64,000 nt of DNA, from the NCBI GenBank assembly GCA_009768925.2, contig VHIT02000036.1, positions 124,001 through 188,000 of the forward strand, given 5' to 3'. Of this stretch, positions 8,556 to 19,681 are shown one piece after another. Position 1 is the first letter of the stretch. The number at the start of each line of letters is the position of its first letter. Under the pieces are notes generated by a model. That model did not search any database. It was not told where the DNA came from and saw only the letters and a list, made by a program, of their open reading frames with translations. The translations under genes were made by a program, and so were the position numbers. This DNA is from Cryptosporidium bovis. Its lineage: Eukaryota; Apicomplexa; Conoidasida; Eucoccidiorida; Cryptosporidiidae.

Positions 8556-10400
8556 TCATGGCTCTTGTGGTTCTTGGACTGGCCTGGATTTAAGTTTTCC
8601 TGTACTTTTCTTCATATTAGTAAAAGCAAGGCTTGTAGACATTCCTGTTAAGAAACCAATAAATTTAACCTTTAAGGCGAGTATGTAACATATAGCACTT
8701 AATACAACAGTAAACAAGAATGAAATAGCTACCGATTGGTAATATGGTATTTGATGAGGAATGATAATATATGTGCTTGCAATCTCCAACCAAAGCATGT
8801 GAAAAATATAGAATATGATTGAGGAAGCTGTAAAATGAAAGTAAATATGCGGCTGAAACATACTGTTTAAAAGTGAGTGGCATATATTATCTATTATAAG
8901 AACAATAATCCATGACCCAATTACATAAAACACTGAACTAGACGGAATTCTGTACATAGGAAAAGCCCACATATAACCTATACCATTATTATTAAGTGAG
9001 AAACTTATGGAGAAAAAAATTAAAGATACAAATACAATTACAGGTTTCATTAAACCTGGTATATTGTATAAAATACCGTATTTTTCAGCTTGTTTATAAT
9101 CTCCACTTAAGTTTTGTATATCATTTATTTGGCTTTCATTTTGAATTAAACTTGTATTTGAAGCAACGCCTGTGTTATTATATATGAGTGTTCGAGTTTG
9201 GTTAGAATCATGATTGTCTTTTAAAATAGAGTTGTATCTGGACATATAATGAGATAAAAGTTGATCTATAAATCCAACTGCATAAAATGATATGTAAAAT
9301 AGTATAGCCAATAACATTCTTCTATTGTCTATTGGCTTTAAAAACCCTCTACTTGGGAACATTACTTTCCCATCGTTATTTTCCTGTACACTAATAATAC
9401 CATCATTCATCACAACAGATTTTTTATTCTGATTTGCTCTCAAAGCACTATTATTATTTCCATTAGTAACTCCATTATTTTTTTTAAATAAAGGACCAGT
9501 TACTTCTGAATAAGGCAAATTATCAATATTGCTGTAATATGCTAATATCACATTTGCTAGTATAAAAGAAATTGCTGAAAGATATATCATTGTAACATTT
9601 AAAATTTTAGTTCTTTTGCTAATATATTTATTGTTATTTTTAATTGAAAATGAAGTTAAAAACATAATCAATAATGGAAATGAGAGACCAAAAAATGCCA
9701 TGGGATGAAAATCATAACTATATATTACAAACGGTCCAATTAAAACCATAACTAATATGCATCCGATTATATACGGTAATTTATTCTCATCTACCCTATT
9801 ACTACTGTTTGAATTCTCGTTTCCAGATGTGTTACTCATTTCATTATTTAGATTAAAGCTTTTCAGCAGTCTAAAAAATGGAAATATTAACGTTGATATA
9901 ACTATTAATAGGGCAAGAAACCAAAGCCATTCAAATCCATGACATGAAAAGTCTTCTATATATTTAAAGTAGTACCTGAAAAAATCCAGTGAATCACCAT
10001 TTTCTGAAACATATGTACAAGGTCTTCTACCACTTGATAAAAAATGCGTAATTGGAAGTAGAACAAAGTAACCAGAAATGAGGGGTACGAATAATCTTAA
10101 CATCTTCTTTTTTATAAATATGCGAAAACTCGATGTACTTGATAGAAAACTTGCTTTACCTGAAACAAAAAAGAAAATAGGCATCCCAAATTCTGAAAAA
10201 AATATGATCATCCTCTTAATCATTGCTTTCTCATTCTTAGTTATACCTATATCCAGTAAATTTGTGTAATATATTACATGTACAAATACTACTAACCATA
10301 CTGCCAAGGCCTTTAGCCAATCTAAATAATTTAAACGATTGCAATTACGTTTATCACCCACATTTTTCCTTTCCGTCTTCAGATTTAGACTATTCTCCAT
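8556..10400 (-). CDS. Acyltransferase-3 family multipass membrane protein
   Basis: This family moves acyl groups across or within membranes onto sugars or other hydroxyl acceptors; bacterial OatA/MdoC relatives O-acetylate polysaccharides. The 614-residue protein begins with the family signature: a short cytosolic NRLNYLDWLKALAVWLVV followed by the conserved histidine in FVHVIYY. SEFGMPIFFFVSG and the conserved arginine in KKKMLRLFVPL come next. About ten hydrophobic segments follow, with hydrophilic Asn-rich loops at ~190-210, ~300-350 and ~385-435. A TTG codon precedes the ATG; I use the ATG at 10400. The substrate cannot be read from the sequence. The upstream 100 bases are purine-rich on the coding strand. 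Confidence 0.85.
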   Translation of the reverse strand: MENSLNLKTERKNVGDKRNCNRLNYLDWLKALAVWLVVFVHVIYYTNLLDIGITKNEKAMIKRMIIFFSEFGMPIFFFVSGKASFLSSTSSFRIFIKKKMLRLFVPLISGYFVLLPITHFLSSGRRPCTYVSENGDSLDFFRYYFKYIEDFSCHGFEWLWFLALLIVISTLIFPFFRLLKSFNLNNEMSNTSGNENSNSSNRVDENKLPYIIGCILVMVLIGPFVIYSYDFHPMAFFGLSFPLLIMFLTSFSIKNNNKYISKRTKILNVTMIYLSAISFILANVILAYYSNIDNLPYSEVTGPLFKKNNGVTNGNNNSALRANQNKKSVVMNDGIISVQENNDGKVMFPSRGFLKPIDNRRMLLAILFYISFYAVGFIDQLLSHYMSRYNSILKDNHDSNQTRTLIYNNTGVASNTSLIQNESQINDIQNLSGDYKQAEKYGILYNIPGLMKPVIVFVSLIFFSISFSLNNNGIGYMWAFPMYRIPSSSVFYVIGSWIIVLIIDNICHSLLNSMFQPHIYFHFTASSIIFYIFHMLWLEIASTYIIIPHQIPYYQSVAISFLFTVVLSAICYILALKVKFIGFLTGMSTSLAFTNMKKSTGKLKSRPVQEPQEP

Positions 10401-10952
10401 CAAAAGTCTATTTGTAAAACTACGATCCTTTTTCTTTCTTATTCAATTTACCTATTTCCCTACTACCTTTTTTTTATTATTTTATTATTCTACTGTCCTC
10501 TTATTTTTTTATATACACCCAAATGTACCGCTCTTCCTCTTTTCTATCATTTATTTGTGGCACCGAAAAATAAAATTTTTGCATGTATGCATGTAAGTAT
10601 GCGGTCTCACGCATTAACAATAAATTATATTTAATAAGTGAAATAATCTGAAGTTCAATCTAAAAACATAATGTCAATGATATTTAATTATGTTTTCTTT
10701 TTTATGAATAAAAAACTACTATTTCCGAGTTCTTCAAATATTTTATTTAAAAAAAATTTTGTTTGATTATGTCCTTATACAAAAAAAATGTTATATAAAA
10801 AACAAACAAACACCTTTACATATACTTTATAATTTGTCAATATTTTTCAAATAAATAAACAAACAAATAAATAAGACAAATGTTTTCCAGGTTTCAAAGT
10901 GTTTGTGCCGTTTGTAATCTTTTACATCAATTATTTGCATTGTTGTTCCCCA

Positions 10953-10964
10953 CATGGCGCCATG
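10953..10964. promoter_or_regulatory. GGCGCC palindrome (E2F-like)
   Basis: CATGGCGCCATG is a perfect 12-base palindrome around GGCGCC, followed within ten bases by GCCGCGAC. It lies ~550 bp upstream of the acyltransferase ATG and 1.3 kb upstream of CNOT9. Regulatory role inferred from motif recurrence. Confidence 0.4.
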
Positions 10965-11604
10965 CCGCGACTTGAATAGTTATAATTTGTCCTTTTGATG
11001 TGTTATTCTCCTTACTGTATTTACTAAATAAATTATTATCAAGCTTCCATAATTATTGGTATTACCTTGTTTTTTAATAACTTAACTTGAAATTTACTTC
11101 ATTTAATGAATATGCTTTAACTAAAATAAGCATTTAATACGAAATCAAGAATGCGTTACCAAATGTTTTAATTATGTTTATCTTGAATTTTAATTAATTA
11201 TATAACAATACATTAACACGTTCCTTTTTATCTTATAAACTGTACTTTAAGTATCAATAGAGGCATTTCTACAGTGTTAAACTAGAAATACAAAGAGCAA
11301 CTAATGTATTATATTTGTTCGAGTGAAATTCAATTTATATAACAATTATAAGCGGCTTTGTAATATTTACTCAATATTGTGTTAACAAGAACTAAATAAA
11401 TTAAATTACCTATTAGTTCGGTGGAATAAGAGAAAAAGTTACGAATCTAAAATAAACTAATTTATGTTGTGCATGGGCTAAAACTCCTGTTTTTTTATAT
11501 TGTGTGTAACACATTTAGAACCATGTTATTATATTTGCTTTTAACTCAAATGACTTTTTTTTCTCCGGCCAAATTATAGTTAATAGCTAGCAAATGCATT
11601 AAAT

Positions 11605-11614
11605 TGGCGGTAAG
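11605..11614 (+). promoter_or_regulatory. TTGGCGGTAA element
   Basis: One of several copies of a GGCGGTAA octamer found only in spacers of this window; here about 650 bp upstream of CNOT9. Function inferred. Confidence 0.35.
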
Positions 11615-12266
11615 GTTGTCACAATGAACTTATAATGGTTAATTGCAGATATTTTTTGACAAAGATAGAGCAGGAACAATTAGTGTGAAAAGAACAATTT
11701 ACAGTAAGCCTTATAAAATTGTTAAATGTGTAAATAAGTGTAACACAACAATGAATTCTTAGTTTTATGGTAAATCTGCATTACTTCCAAATATGACCCA
11801 CACAGTAGACGAGAGTAAAAGGCGCCGTTGCTTATGTTGTAATTTAAAGCGGCTTGTTTAGTATGATGAAAAAATTAACTTTTATTTTGTGAATAATTAA
11901 ATATTGTGACTATTTGCTTATAGAAAGATTTAGTTATATTTGTATTTTTTGGAGTTAATTCAATTATATTGAGTGCGATAAATAACCAAAAAGGTGAATA
12001 ATTAATAATTACGATCTTTGTGTATAAATGAGAAGTATGGGAAATATAATGAAGTAACATTTTAATTTATATTTCATAACAGCAATTATTGTTAATTTAC
12101 TATCATTAGTCATTATTCTTTACTTTTTATTAGTATTACTTCCTATATTTCTGAATTGTTGAGGAATATATATTGAGTATTGATAAAATTTGAGCATTTT
12201 TTCTCCTTTTTAAAATAATATAAAGAGAAAAACACTAATAATTTAACTATAAAGTAATATTGAATT

Positions 12267-13736
12267 ATGTCACAGGGAGAGGTGGGTAATGGTGTTTCAG
12301 AAGTACCCAGCTCATCATTAACTGAGCATCCTATACCGGGTTCTTCTGTATCATCTTCATCATCTTCCTCTAATGGAAACAATATTCAGAGTGAAATAGC
12401 AATTGGTAGCTCTGAAGATTACGTTAATGTAATTGGTGAAGGAAATGGTGGGAATATAAATTTAACTGGAGTTGGCGGTGCAATAGGAATGGTAACTAGT
12501 GCTGTTGGAATAAACGAAGCAGGAGCTGGAATTGTTATTGGAGAAAGTGCGACTTCGGTGGCAGCTAGGACTGGGACTGTTGAAATAGTGAATCCAGGAA
12601 CAATACAAGGTTCGATACAAGGACCTATGCAAGGAGCATTGCATGGATCAATACAAGGAACTATGCAAGGACCTATTCAAGGATCAATACAAGAGCCAAT
12701 GCAAGGGTCAATACAAGGGCAAACACAAGGATCAATACAAGGACCGATGCAAGGACAAATACAAGGATTGATACAAGGACAAATGCAAGGAGCAGTACCT
12801 ATATCTGTACCAATAACAATACAGGGAAGTGGATCAAATGTAATTGGATCGGTAGAAGGAACAGGTATTGTGGCAGGAACAGGTGGAAATGTAATTATTA
12901 ATAACAATGATAAAATGAGTGAAATGATGGCACAAAAAGAAAAAGTGTATCAGTACTTAGTTGATTTAACTAATTCTTCGAAAAGGGAGATGGCACTATC
13001 TAAGTTATCAAAATATAGAGAAACATTTCCAGATCTAGCTCCATTAATGTGGCATAGTTTTGGTTGCATAGCTGCATTATTGCAGGAAATAATATCAATT
13101 TATCCATTGTTATCTCCTCCTAGTTTGTCTAATCAGGCCAGCAACAGAACCTGCAATTGTTTGGCATTATTGCAATGTATAGCTAGTCATCCAGAAACGA
13201 GAGGGCATTTTTTATCGGCTCAAATTCCATTATACCTATATCCGTTCTTAAATACAGTTACAAAGTCGCGTCCATTTGAATATTTACGCTTAACTTCACT
13301 TGGAGTTATAGGAGCGTTGGTTAAGGTTGACGACCCAGAAATTGTTAGTTTTCTGCTACAAACTGAAATCATTCCATTATGTTTACGTGTGATGGAAACA
13401 GGAAGTGAATTGAGTAAAACAGTTTCGACATTTATTATTCAAAAAATTTTATTGGATGATATGGGTCTTTCTTATATCTGTGCTACTCCAGAAAGATTCT
13501 TTACTGTTTGTCAGGTACTTGGAAATGTTATTACGCAACATAATGAAGCTCCCTCTCCAAGGTTGTTAAAACATATTATTCGTTGTTATCTTAGATTATC
13601 AGAAAACCAAAAAGTAAGGGAGCCACTTAAACAAACGATTCCACCGATTATTCTTACATCCAACTTTAAATTGATTTTTCACGACGATGTTGTAACTACA
13701 AAATGGTTACACCAATTATATGCAAATATTTGTTAG
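12267..13736 (+). CDS. CCR4-NOT complex subunit CNOT9 (Caf40/Rcd1)
   Basis: CNOT9 is the armadillo-repeat subunit of the CCR4-NOT deadenylase complex and docks proteins that recruit mRNAs for decay or repression. Residues ~215-489 form the conserved armadillo core, with near-universal stretches such as YREIFP-type [58 protein letters not shown] and [13 protein letters not shown]. The N-terminal ~210 residues are not part of the family fold. They are Gly/Ser/Val-rich and include sixteen tandem GxxQ tetrapeptides (~111-174). The start is an ATG. The extension roughly doubles the usual ~300-residue length. Confidence 0.95.
   Translation: MSQGEVGNGVSEVPSSSLTEHPIPGSSVSSSSSSSNGNNIQSEIAIGSSEDYVNVIGEGNGGNINLTGVGGAIGMVTSAVGINEAGAGIVIGESATSVAARTGTVEIVNPGTIQGSIQGPMQGALHGSIQGTMQGPIQGSIQEPMQGSIQGQTQGSIQGPMQGQIQGLIQGQMQGAVPISVPITIQGSGSNVIGSVEGTGIVAGTGGNVIINNNDKMSEMMAQKEKVYQYLVDLTNSSKREMALSKLSKYRETFPDLAPLMWHSFGCIAALLQEIISIYPLLSPPSLSNQASNRTCNCLALLQCIASHPETRGHFLSAQIPLYLYPFLNTVTKSRPFEYLRLTSLGVIGALVKVDDPEIVSFLLQTEIIPLCLRVMETGSELSKTVSTFIIQKILLDDMGLSYICATPERFFTVCQVLGNVITQHNEAPSPRLLKHIIRCYLRLSENQKVREPLKQTIPPIILTSNFKLIFHDDVVTTKWLHQLYANIC
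12597..12788 (+). repeat. 16-copy 12-nt in-frame tandem repeat (GxxQ)
   Basis: The 192 bases are exactly sixteen imperfect 12-base units, typically GGA TCA ATA CAA or GGA CCT ATG CAA. They encode [12 protein letters not shown] and similar tetrapeptides; one unit ends in His and one begins with Glu. Unit divergence suggests the array is not very recent. Confidence 0.9.
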
Positions 13737-14902
13737 ATTTATATCTTGTATATGTAAGATATATAAAAAGAAATAAAAAATAACAACCAATAGTAAACTA
13801 ATGATGGGTCAGAATCTACACAAAGGGAATTTATTCTAAATATTATTTACCAATATTTATTTCTATGTATTGCAAATTTAAACAATGTTTACATCTACTA
13901 TTTATATTTTGTTTTGAATTCCTAATAAAAGGGTTTTTTTCATATATATATTAATAATTTATATCCATAACTAAAAATAGATGGTCACTATATTATTATT
14001 TAATTATTTTACCTTTAGTTTTATTCGTTCTTTATAGTCTTTAAATCAATGCTGTTACTTTGATTTAATTTATTATTAATGAAAATTGGTTGGATATTTA
14101 GTGAAATAAGCTTAATGAATCAATTTTTCTCATGAAGGTGACTATATAACATTCAATAATGAATGTTTGCACCATTTCGTTCAAAGCAAATATTGTGTCA
14201 TTGTTATATAAATATATGTTGTTTAAATATGATATATCTCATTTGAATTTGAAAACTAAATTATTGGGTTTGATAAAGCTCGTTTTAATTTGTTGATGTT
14301 AATATTCAACTGTAATATTCCGACATACAACAGCATAATTATGCACAAAAGGGCGGTTATAAAAGCTCCTCTTGGCGGTACAGTAAATTGTTGTTATGTT
14401 GGGGGAACTATTAAAAACGAATTAGATCGAAGAAGAAAAGTAAATTTTAACTTTTTTTTTAATATGAAAATTTTAAGTTAAAGAGGAGTAAAGGCGCAAT
14501 TATAAATATAGATAAGACTTTAATAGGTTATATATGTACGCATACAATATATAAATATATGTATTTCATGTATTTATTTATCTATATATGTTTGTAGATA
14601 GGCATTTGTATTTATATGAATGCATATATATATTTGTATGTACAACTAAAGTTCAATAACAATTAGTATATTACACTTACTGGAGAGTGGATAGTGAATA
14701 TTTGATAAAGCTGTGATTTTTTTTTCATTTCTTTTAATATAGTTGATAAATTAAAGTAATCGTTAGAGTATAAATAATAGATACTGTTTCTGTGTATAAC
14801 AAGGATAAATATTCAATATTATTGGTGAATAAGCATTAATCAGTTATAAATCAAGAACAATAATACATAAAAATAAAACAAAGTAAATATATTTGCACCA
14901 GT
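13737..14902. other. Spacer upstream of Sec24
   Basis: 1.17 kb with no credible gene. It contains two GGCGGT copies around a TATAAAAG (14352-14379), listed separately. An alternating TATATG/GCATATA-rich stretch lies at about 14520-14640. A 63-codon frame at 14290-14481 has no support. Confidence 0.5.
14352..14379 (+). promoter_or_regulatory. Paired GGCGGT elements flanking TATAAAAG
   Basis: Direct copies of GGCGGT at 14352-14357 and 14374-14379 bracket TATAAAAG at 14358-14365. The cluster lies 520-550 bp upstream of the Sec24 ATG on the same strand, a plausible core-promoter arrangement if the 5' UTR is long. Inferred. Confidence 0.4.
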
Positions 14903-17590
14903 ATGTCTAATTATCATAACCAAGTGAATAGTGGTATGGATACTGGAAGTGTTGGAATGCAACAATATCCTCCACAAATGCAGCAAAGACAGGCTGTAGG
15001 TATGATTCCATCGCCATTTCAACAGGTTCCTGGAAATGTTGGTGGTATTGGAACAGATGGAAGGCCAATGACATCCCCATTTGGAATGCAAAGTAATGGA
15101 GGGGTCTCAATGGGAACTGGAATAACACCTCCACCTCCTCTATCAGTATCTTCATACCAAAATCAGAATCAAAGTGTGGCTCCTGGGGATTACTATGGAT
15201 CTAATCCTGTTTCGTCATTATCTACCCAATTTCATCAGCAGCAACAAACAGTGCATCCGGGAGGTTTAAGTATTTCTGAAATACAACAAATAAACGCTCC
15301 CTCATACTTTGTTCGTCCATCTGTTTCAAAAGTACCAAGTTCAGCAAGCTTAAAGCAAAAGGCTCATATACCTATAGGATTGGTATTTCAACCGCTGGCA
15401 AGTCCCCCTCCAGGTTATCCAGAAGTACCAACTGTTTCTTTTGGTTCAAGTGGTGTGTTGGTGCGTTGTAAACCATGCAGAACATACATGAATCCTTTTG
15501 TTAAGTGGGAGGCAGGTGGAAGACGCTGGATTTGTAATATGTGTGGTTATTCAAACGAAACATGTTCTTTTTATTATTGTGGGCTAGATGAACAAGGAAG
15601 AAGAACAGATAGATTTGAAAGGCCAGAACTCTCAGTGGGGAGTGTTGAATTTATTGCTTCAGGTGAATATATGGTTAGACCTCCACAACCACCTGTTTAT
15701 TTTATTGTATTAGATGTTTCAATGCCTTCAGTTTCCTCTGGACTTGTAGAGACAGTGTGTACTGCAATTAAAACAGCAATACTTTCAGATAACATCCCGG
15801 GAGGCGGAAGAGCCATGATTGGAATTATAACATATGATGTTCATATACACTTTTATGACTTAAATAGCAATCTTTCTCAACCCCATATGTTTGTTGTAAC
15901 TGATCTTAATGATCTATTTCTTCCCTTATCAGAAGGGGTTTTAGTTAATGTTGCTGACTCAACAGAGGTAAGTCTGATTTATTATTACATGTAAAATTTA
16001 CTAACTTTACCGATTTACTTATTATTACCATTATAGCAAATAATAACACTTTTGGATAATCTACCAAATTTGTGGAGAAATAATAGAAATTCAGAGAATT
16101 GTATGGGTTCTGCTATAAAAGTAGCTTATATGGCAATTAGACATATTGGTGGAAAGGTTTTGTTATTTGCATCAAATGCTCCTACTGTTGGTGACAACAC
16201 AATAAAGTTAAATAGAGAACAAACTACTGTAAATTCAAGATCATCTGGTAAAGATTCTAAAAATTCAACTTCAGACCGCGAAGTGGAACTTTTAAAGCCG
16301 GAAAATGATAACTATGCAAATCTTGTTCATGCATTAGTAAGAGCATATATAAGTGTAGATCTATTTATGTGTACATCACAACCTTATGTCGATTTAGCAA
16401 CAATTTCTCCAGTAGTTAAAAAAACAAGTGGTGATTTAACGTACATCTTTGGATTTAATTCTTATTTACATGGACAGAAATTAATAGAAGATGTATACTC
16501 GATTTTAACTAGAAATTCAGCATGGGAATCATGTATTAGGTTTAGAGTAAGTCGTGGTTGGAAGATACTTAGTTGGTATGGAAATTTCTACTTTAGTGGA
16601 GTAGACCTTCTTCTCGCCCCAAATTGTCATAGAGATCAGGCTTATAGTATTGTTTTAGATATGGATGACAATGTGACAGTTGCTCCTGATCCATTTGTAT
16701 ATATACAGGCAGCTCTCTTACATACAAATAGTGACGGAGAGAGAAGAATTAGAGTTCATACTGTGGCCCTCCCTGTTACTCAAAATTATGTTGAATTGGT
16801 TTCTAGTATGGACGTGCAAGCAACGGTCTCAGTTATATGTCAACATGCAATGGAACTTAGCCTAAAAGGTAAATTACTAGATGGCAGGAATTACCTTCAA
16901 ACAATTTGTTCACAAATAGTTCTACCTCAAGCCAATCAAATGATCGAAAACGTTAAATCGCTTCCTCTATATATTCTAGGTGTTCTTAAGTGCCCTGCAT
17001 TTAGAGATTATAGAGAAATTGCTCAGTCAGATTCTAGAATTTATCATTGGATTAGACTTTCAAGTTTAAGACTTGAATCACAAATGATTCTATTTTATCC
17101 AAGAATGTTTTGTCTGTCATCATGGAATTTACAACAACAAGAAACCGATCAATCTCTTGTTCTTCCACCAACTCTTAATCTAACTGCAGAAAGAATGACT
17201 CAGTCTGACGCCTATTTACTAGAAGATGGTGAATCCATGTACATTTGGCTCGGAAGAGCCATACCAACCTCCTTTATACAACAGGTATTTGGGGTTGCTA
17301 CATTAGATCAATTACACCCAGACTATGCTGAGAATGTTATTGGAACTACTGGTGACAAGGTTGGTATTAAAGTTGCTGGTCTTATAAATAATATCAGGGA
17401 ACAGAGAAAACCACCATTTATGAAATTATATACCATTAGACAAGGTGATCCTCTTGAAAATAAGTTCTTCCTCTCTTTAATTGAAGATAAAACACAGGGA
17501 TATATGCTTTCTTATTCGGATTTCCTTAATAAAATACTTCCCAGGTCAAATCCTAACACCGTTCAGAGATTTGGTGGAGTTTCTAATTAA
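14903..17590 (+). CDS. COPII coat subunit Sec24 (one intron)
   Basis: Sec24 is the cargo-binding subunit of the COPII inner coat at ER exit sites and pairs with Sec23. Joining 14903-15967 to 16037-17590 gives 872 residues in one frame. The N-terminal ~150 residues are Pro/Gln/Gly-rich, as in other Sec24 proteins. The zinc finger (~188-212) reads CKPC, 18 residues, CNMC. The trunk domain follows (FIVLDVS, MIGIITYDVHIHFYDL), then the beta-sandwich, helical and C-terminal gelsolin-like domains (DAYLLEDGESMYIWLGRAI). The junction restores NVADSTE-QIITLLDNLP, matching the family, and the upstream reading of the intron ends in a stop. Confidence 0.95.
15968..16036 (+). other. Intron of Sec24 (69 nt)
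   Basis: Donor GTAAGT at 15968, acceptor TTATAG ending at 16036, and a perfect TACTAAC branch-point sequence at 15999-16005, 31 bases before the acceptor. The intron is phase 0. Confidence 0.95.
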
Positions 17591-18067
17591 CTTTATTATT
17601 TGTTTTCACTATTATCTATTATTTTTTCATTTTTAATTTGTACTTTCTATAACAATGTTACTGAATAAAATATATCTTTGTTGGCCGTATATTTAATTCT
17701 AATTGAAAGTAAATTTTAAGGGAAGACCGTTGTTTCTAGATTGGGCACTTCCAAAATTCTTGTATGGCCATTAATTCCTACAATAAGATGCATGTGCATG
17801 CCGCGCGCGGTTACGTTGATTGCAGGCGCTATTTGGTGGCATTTTAATTAGTCTTAATTGACACACGTAAAGTTAATAAAGTAAATAGGAAAAAATTGAA
17901 AAATGGTATTATTGCTTCGATATTTGCAATCAAAGTTACTTATAAGTAGTTTTTTTAATTGTGTAGTATCAATTTTAATTGTTTTACGGCTTACTTAATA
18001 AAGATAAAAGCACAAGATTTAAGCTATAGTTTCATATTTTTATAATACAGTTTTGAAAGTAAAAACA
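17591..18067. other. Spacer upstream of the basic-tail orphan
   Basis: Contains ATGCATGTGCATGCC (17788-17802) abutting the all-GC palindrome CCGCGCGCGG (17801-17810), then GGCGCTATTTGGTGGC shortly downstream. Otherwise AT-rich and non-coding. Confidence 0.5.
17788..17810. promoter_or_regulatory. Composite GCATGC + CCGCGCGCGG element
   Basis: A GCATGC core (17796-17801) overlaps the ten-base all-GC palindrome CCGCGCGCGG. The element lies ~258 bp upstream of the ATG at 18068. AP2-like and E2F-like sites in direct contact suggest combinatorial control; inferred. Confidence 0.45.
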
Positions 18068-19681
18068 ATGAATTTAATGGAATTAGCTCTAAAAAATGGA
18101 ATAAAGAACGCTCCAAGTGGCCCGTTTATGTACCCGTATTCAATTAGAGGCAGGAAACCGCTTTCATTACTATCAGATGATGAAAATTCAGATAATCTAA
18201 ATAGCTCTGATCATTCAGAAAATGAGGAACAAACTATAAATAATGGTGGAACAAGGTTAGTGAATGATTATTATTTCAGTAATAAAAAAAGCAATAATAC
18301 AAAATTAGATGATAAAAGCAAGATTGAACAGAAAGAAAGACTCCAGGAAAAAATGTATGAATATAAAAGTAGAAGAAAAGGAAATGAAGTTGAATATATA
18401 TCTAGAGAGGATGCATTTGAAATTCAATATGCGAAAGACTTTGAATTTTTTTTTGGAGTTCCATATAAGCCATACATAAGGATGTCAAAATACAGGTTTG
18501 GTAAGAACATTAAATATCCAAGGGACTTGAAACAAGAGAATGCAGTATATAGAAAGTATCCAAGATATATTTTCAACGATCCATGGCCAGAAATAGATGT
18601 TTCCAAACCAATACCATATGTAAAACAAAAACAACCACCTAAACTTGTAAATGATAGAGGAATACCTATTTCTTGGATTAATATTATTGAAAGAAATAAA
18701 AGATATAATATTAGAAGAGGAAATAGCACTTCAAATGATATATTAGAAAATAGTGGTGAAAGGGAAACTCAACATACAACGCTTGGTGATGCTGTTGTTG
18801 CCCTTGAAGTTTCATCTGCTCTTCTTAATGGAGATTTGCCTAGTATTATAGGCGAAGATAAAAGAAGTAGGAAACAAAAAAGATTTTCATTTGTTAGAGA
18901 CAATATACGTGGTGTTGCTGAAGAAATTGAGTCATGGACTAAATGTCCTGTTATTCAAACAGATATCTCTAAATACCTAGAGAGTTCCTGGAAAAACATC
19001 GATAAACTCATAGATAATAACAAAAGCACTGACGGGGTAGAACATAATGTAAATACTGAAAATATAATTAGACTGAAAAGCAATTCCTCAAATTTAGTTA
19101 AAAATGAAAGCAAACAAAAATTATATAATAGCAAAGATACAACAACAAACAATTCTGGAGAATCAGATAATACTGGTAAATCAGAGGTTGTTTCCAAAAG
19201 TGAACAAAAAATCACTGATACCTCATTAAAGTCAACGGAAGTATCAACATTAAAATCTTTTTCATCACATCCACTTCAAAAAGTAGGTGACACCTCGAGA
19301 TCTAAAAATGATGAGTCACCACCAAAAAAATCATATTCAAAAGAACTCGACTCTTTTAATCCTCAAGAAAAGGATACTTCTCCTGCTCCAGTAAAAAGTG
19401 AATTACCGACTAAACTCCCACCTTCAAAAGGAGCGCCTGCTACTTTTTCTCCTCCACCTCCTCCAGCAAGAAAAGGAGCTTCTTCAGGCACAGCAAAAGA
19501 ATCGTCTTCAGAGGAATTACTCACTTCTTCTGAAAAAAAAACTTCTGTAGGGTCTATAAAAAGTGAATTACCACCTAAAGGTCTACCTAAAGGTCTACCT
19601 AAAGGTCCACCTAAACGAAACCCTCCTTCAAAAGGTTCTATACCAAAAAAAGCCGTCATACCTTCTAAGAAAGGATCTTAA
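18068..19681 (+). CDS. Protein of unknown function with Pro/Lys/Gly-rich C-terminus
   Basis: I do not recognise this 537-residue protein. The N-terminal half has an acidic Ser-rich patch, then an ordered-looking basic/aromatic segment (~120-220, with YAKDFEFFFGVPYKPYIRMS, YPRYIFNDPWPEIDV and GIPISWINIIERN). The second half is Ser/Lys-rich and disordered. It ends in a very basic Pro-Lys-Gly tail with three tandem LPKG units and a proline run (SPPPPPA). No signal peptide or TM segment is evident. A TTG 15 bases upstream extends the frame, but the ATG is preferred. The opposite strand is also open over the repeat tail, which I take as compositional. Confidence 0.75.
   Translation: MNLMELALKNGIKNAPSGPFMYPYSIRGRKPLSLLSDDENSDNLNSSDHSENEEQTINNGGTRLVNDYYFSNKKSNNTKLDDKSKIEQKERLQEKMYEYKSRRKGNEVEYISREDAFEIQYAKDFEFFFGVPYKPYIRMSKYRFGKNIKYPRDLKQENAVYRKYPRYIFNDPWPEIDVSKPIPYVKQKQPPKLVNDRGIPISWINIIERNKRYNIRRGNSTSNDILENSGERETQHTTLGDAVVALEVSSALLNGDLPSIIGEDKRSRKQKRFSFVRDNIRGVAEEIESWTKCPVIQTDISKYLESSWKNIDKLIDNNKSTDGVEHNVNTENIIRLKSNSSNLVKNESKQKLYNSKDTTTNNSGESDNTGKSEVVSKSEQKITDTSLKSTEVSTLKSFSSHPLQKVGDTSRSKNDESPPKKSYSKELDSFNPQEKDTSPAPVKSELPTKLPPSKGAPATFSPPPPPARKGASSGTAKESSSEELLTSSEKKTSVGSIKSELPPKGLPKGLPKGPPKRNPPSKGSIPKKAVIPSKKGS

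Larger units (their letters stand above)
10401..12266. other. Long divergent intergenic region, acyltransferase / CNOT9
   Basis: Nearly 1.9 kb without a convincing ORF. It contains a polypyrimidine tract (about 10420-10560), TGCATGTATGCATG (10579-10592) and A/C repeats such as AAACAAACAAAC near 10800-10870. It also has the palindrome CATGGCGCCATG (10953-10964), TTGGCGGTAA (11605-11614) and AAGGCGCCG (11819-11827). It is long for a genome this compact, so a noncoding RNA or a distant promoter may lie here. I recognise no known RNA family. Confidence 0.5.

Noticed and set aside
10401-12266. Search for a known snRNA, SRP or RNase P RNA in the 1.9-kb spacer
   Set aside because: I recognised no conserved core sequence or convincing structure by eye; a covariance-model search would be needed.
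12677-12907. Minus-strand Cys/Pro/Ile-rich frame resembling a cysteine-repeat peptide
   Set aside because: It is the exact antisense of the CNOT9 GxxQ repeat array; its regularity comes from the 12-base repeat.
14290-14481. 63-codon frame upstream of Sec24
   Set aside because: No ATG at its start, no conserved features, and it spans the GGCGGT/TATA promoter-like cluster.
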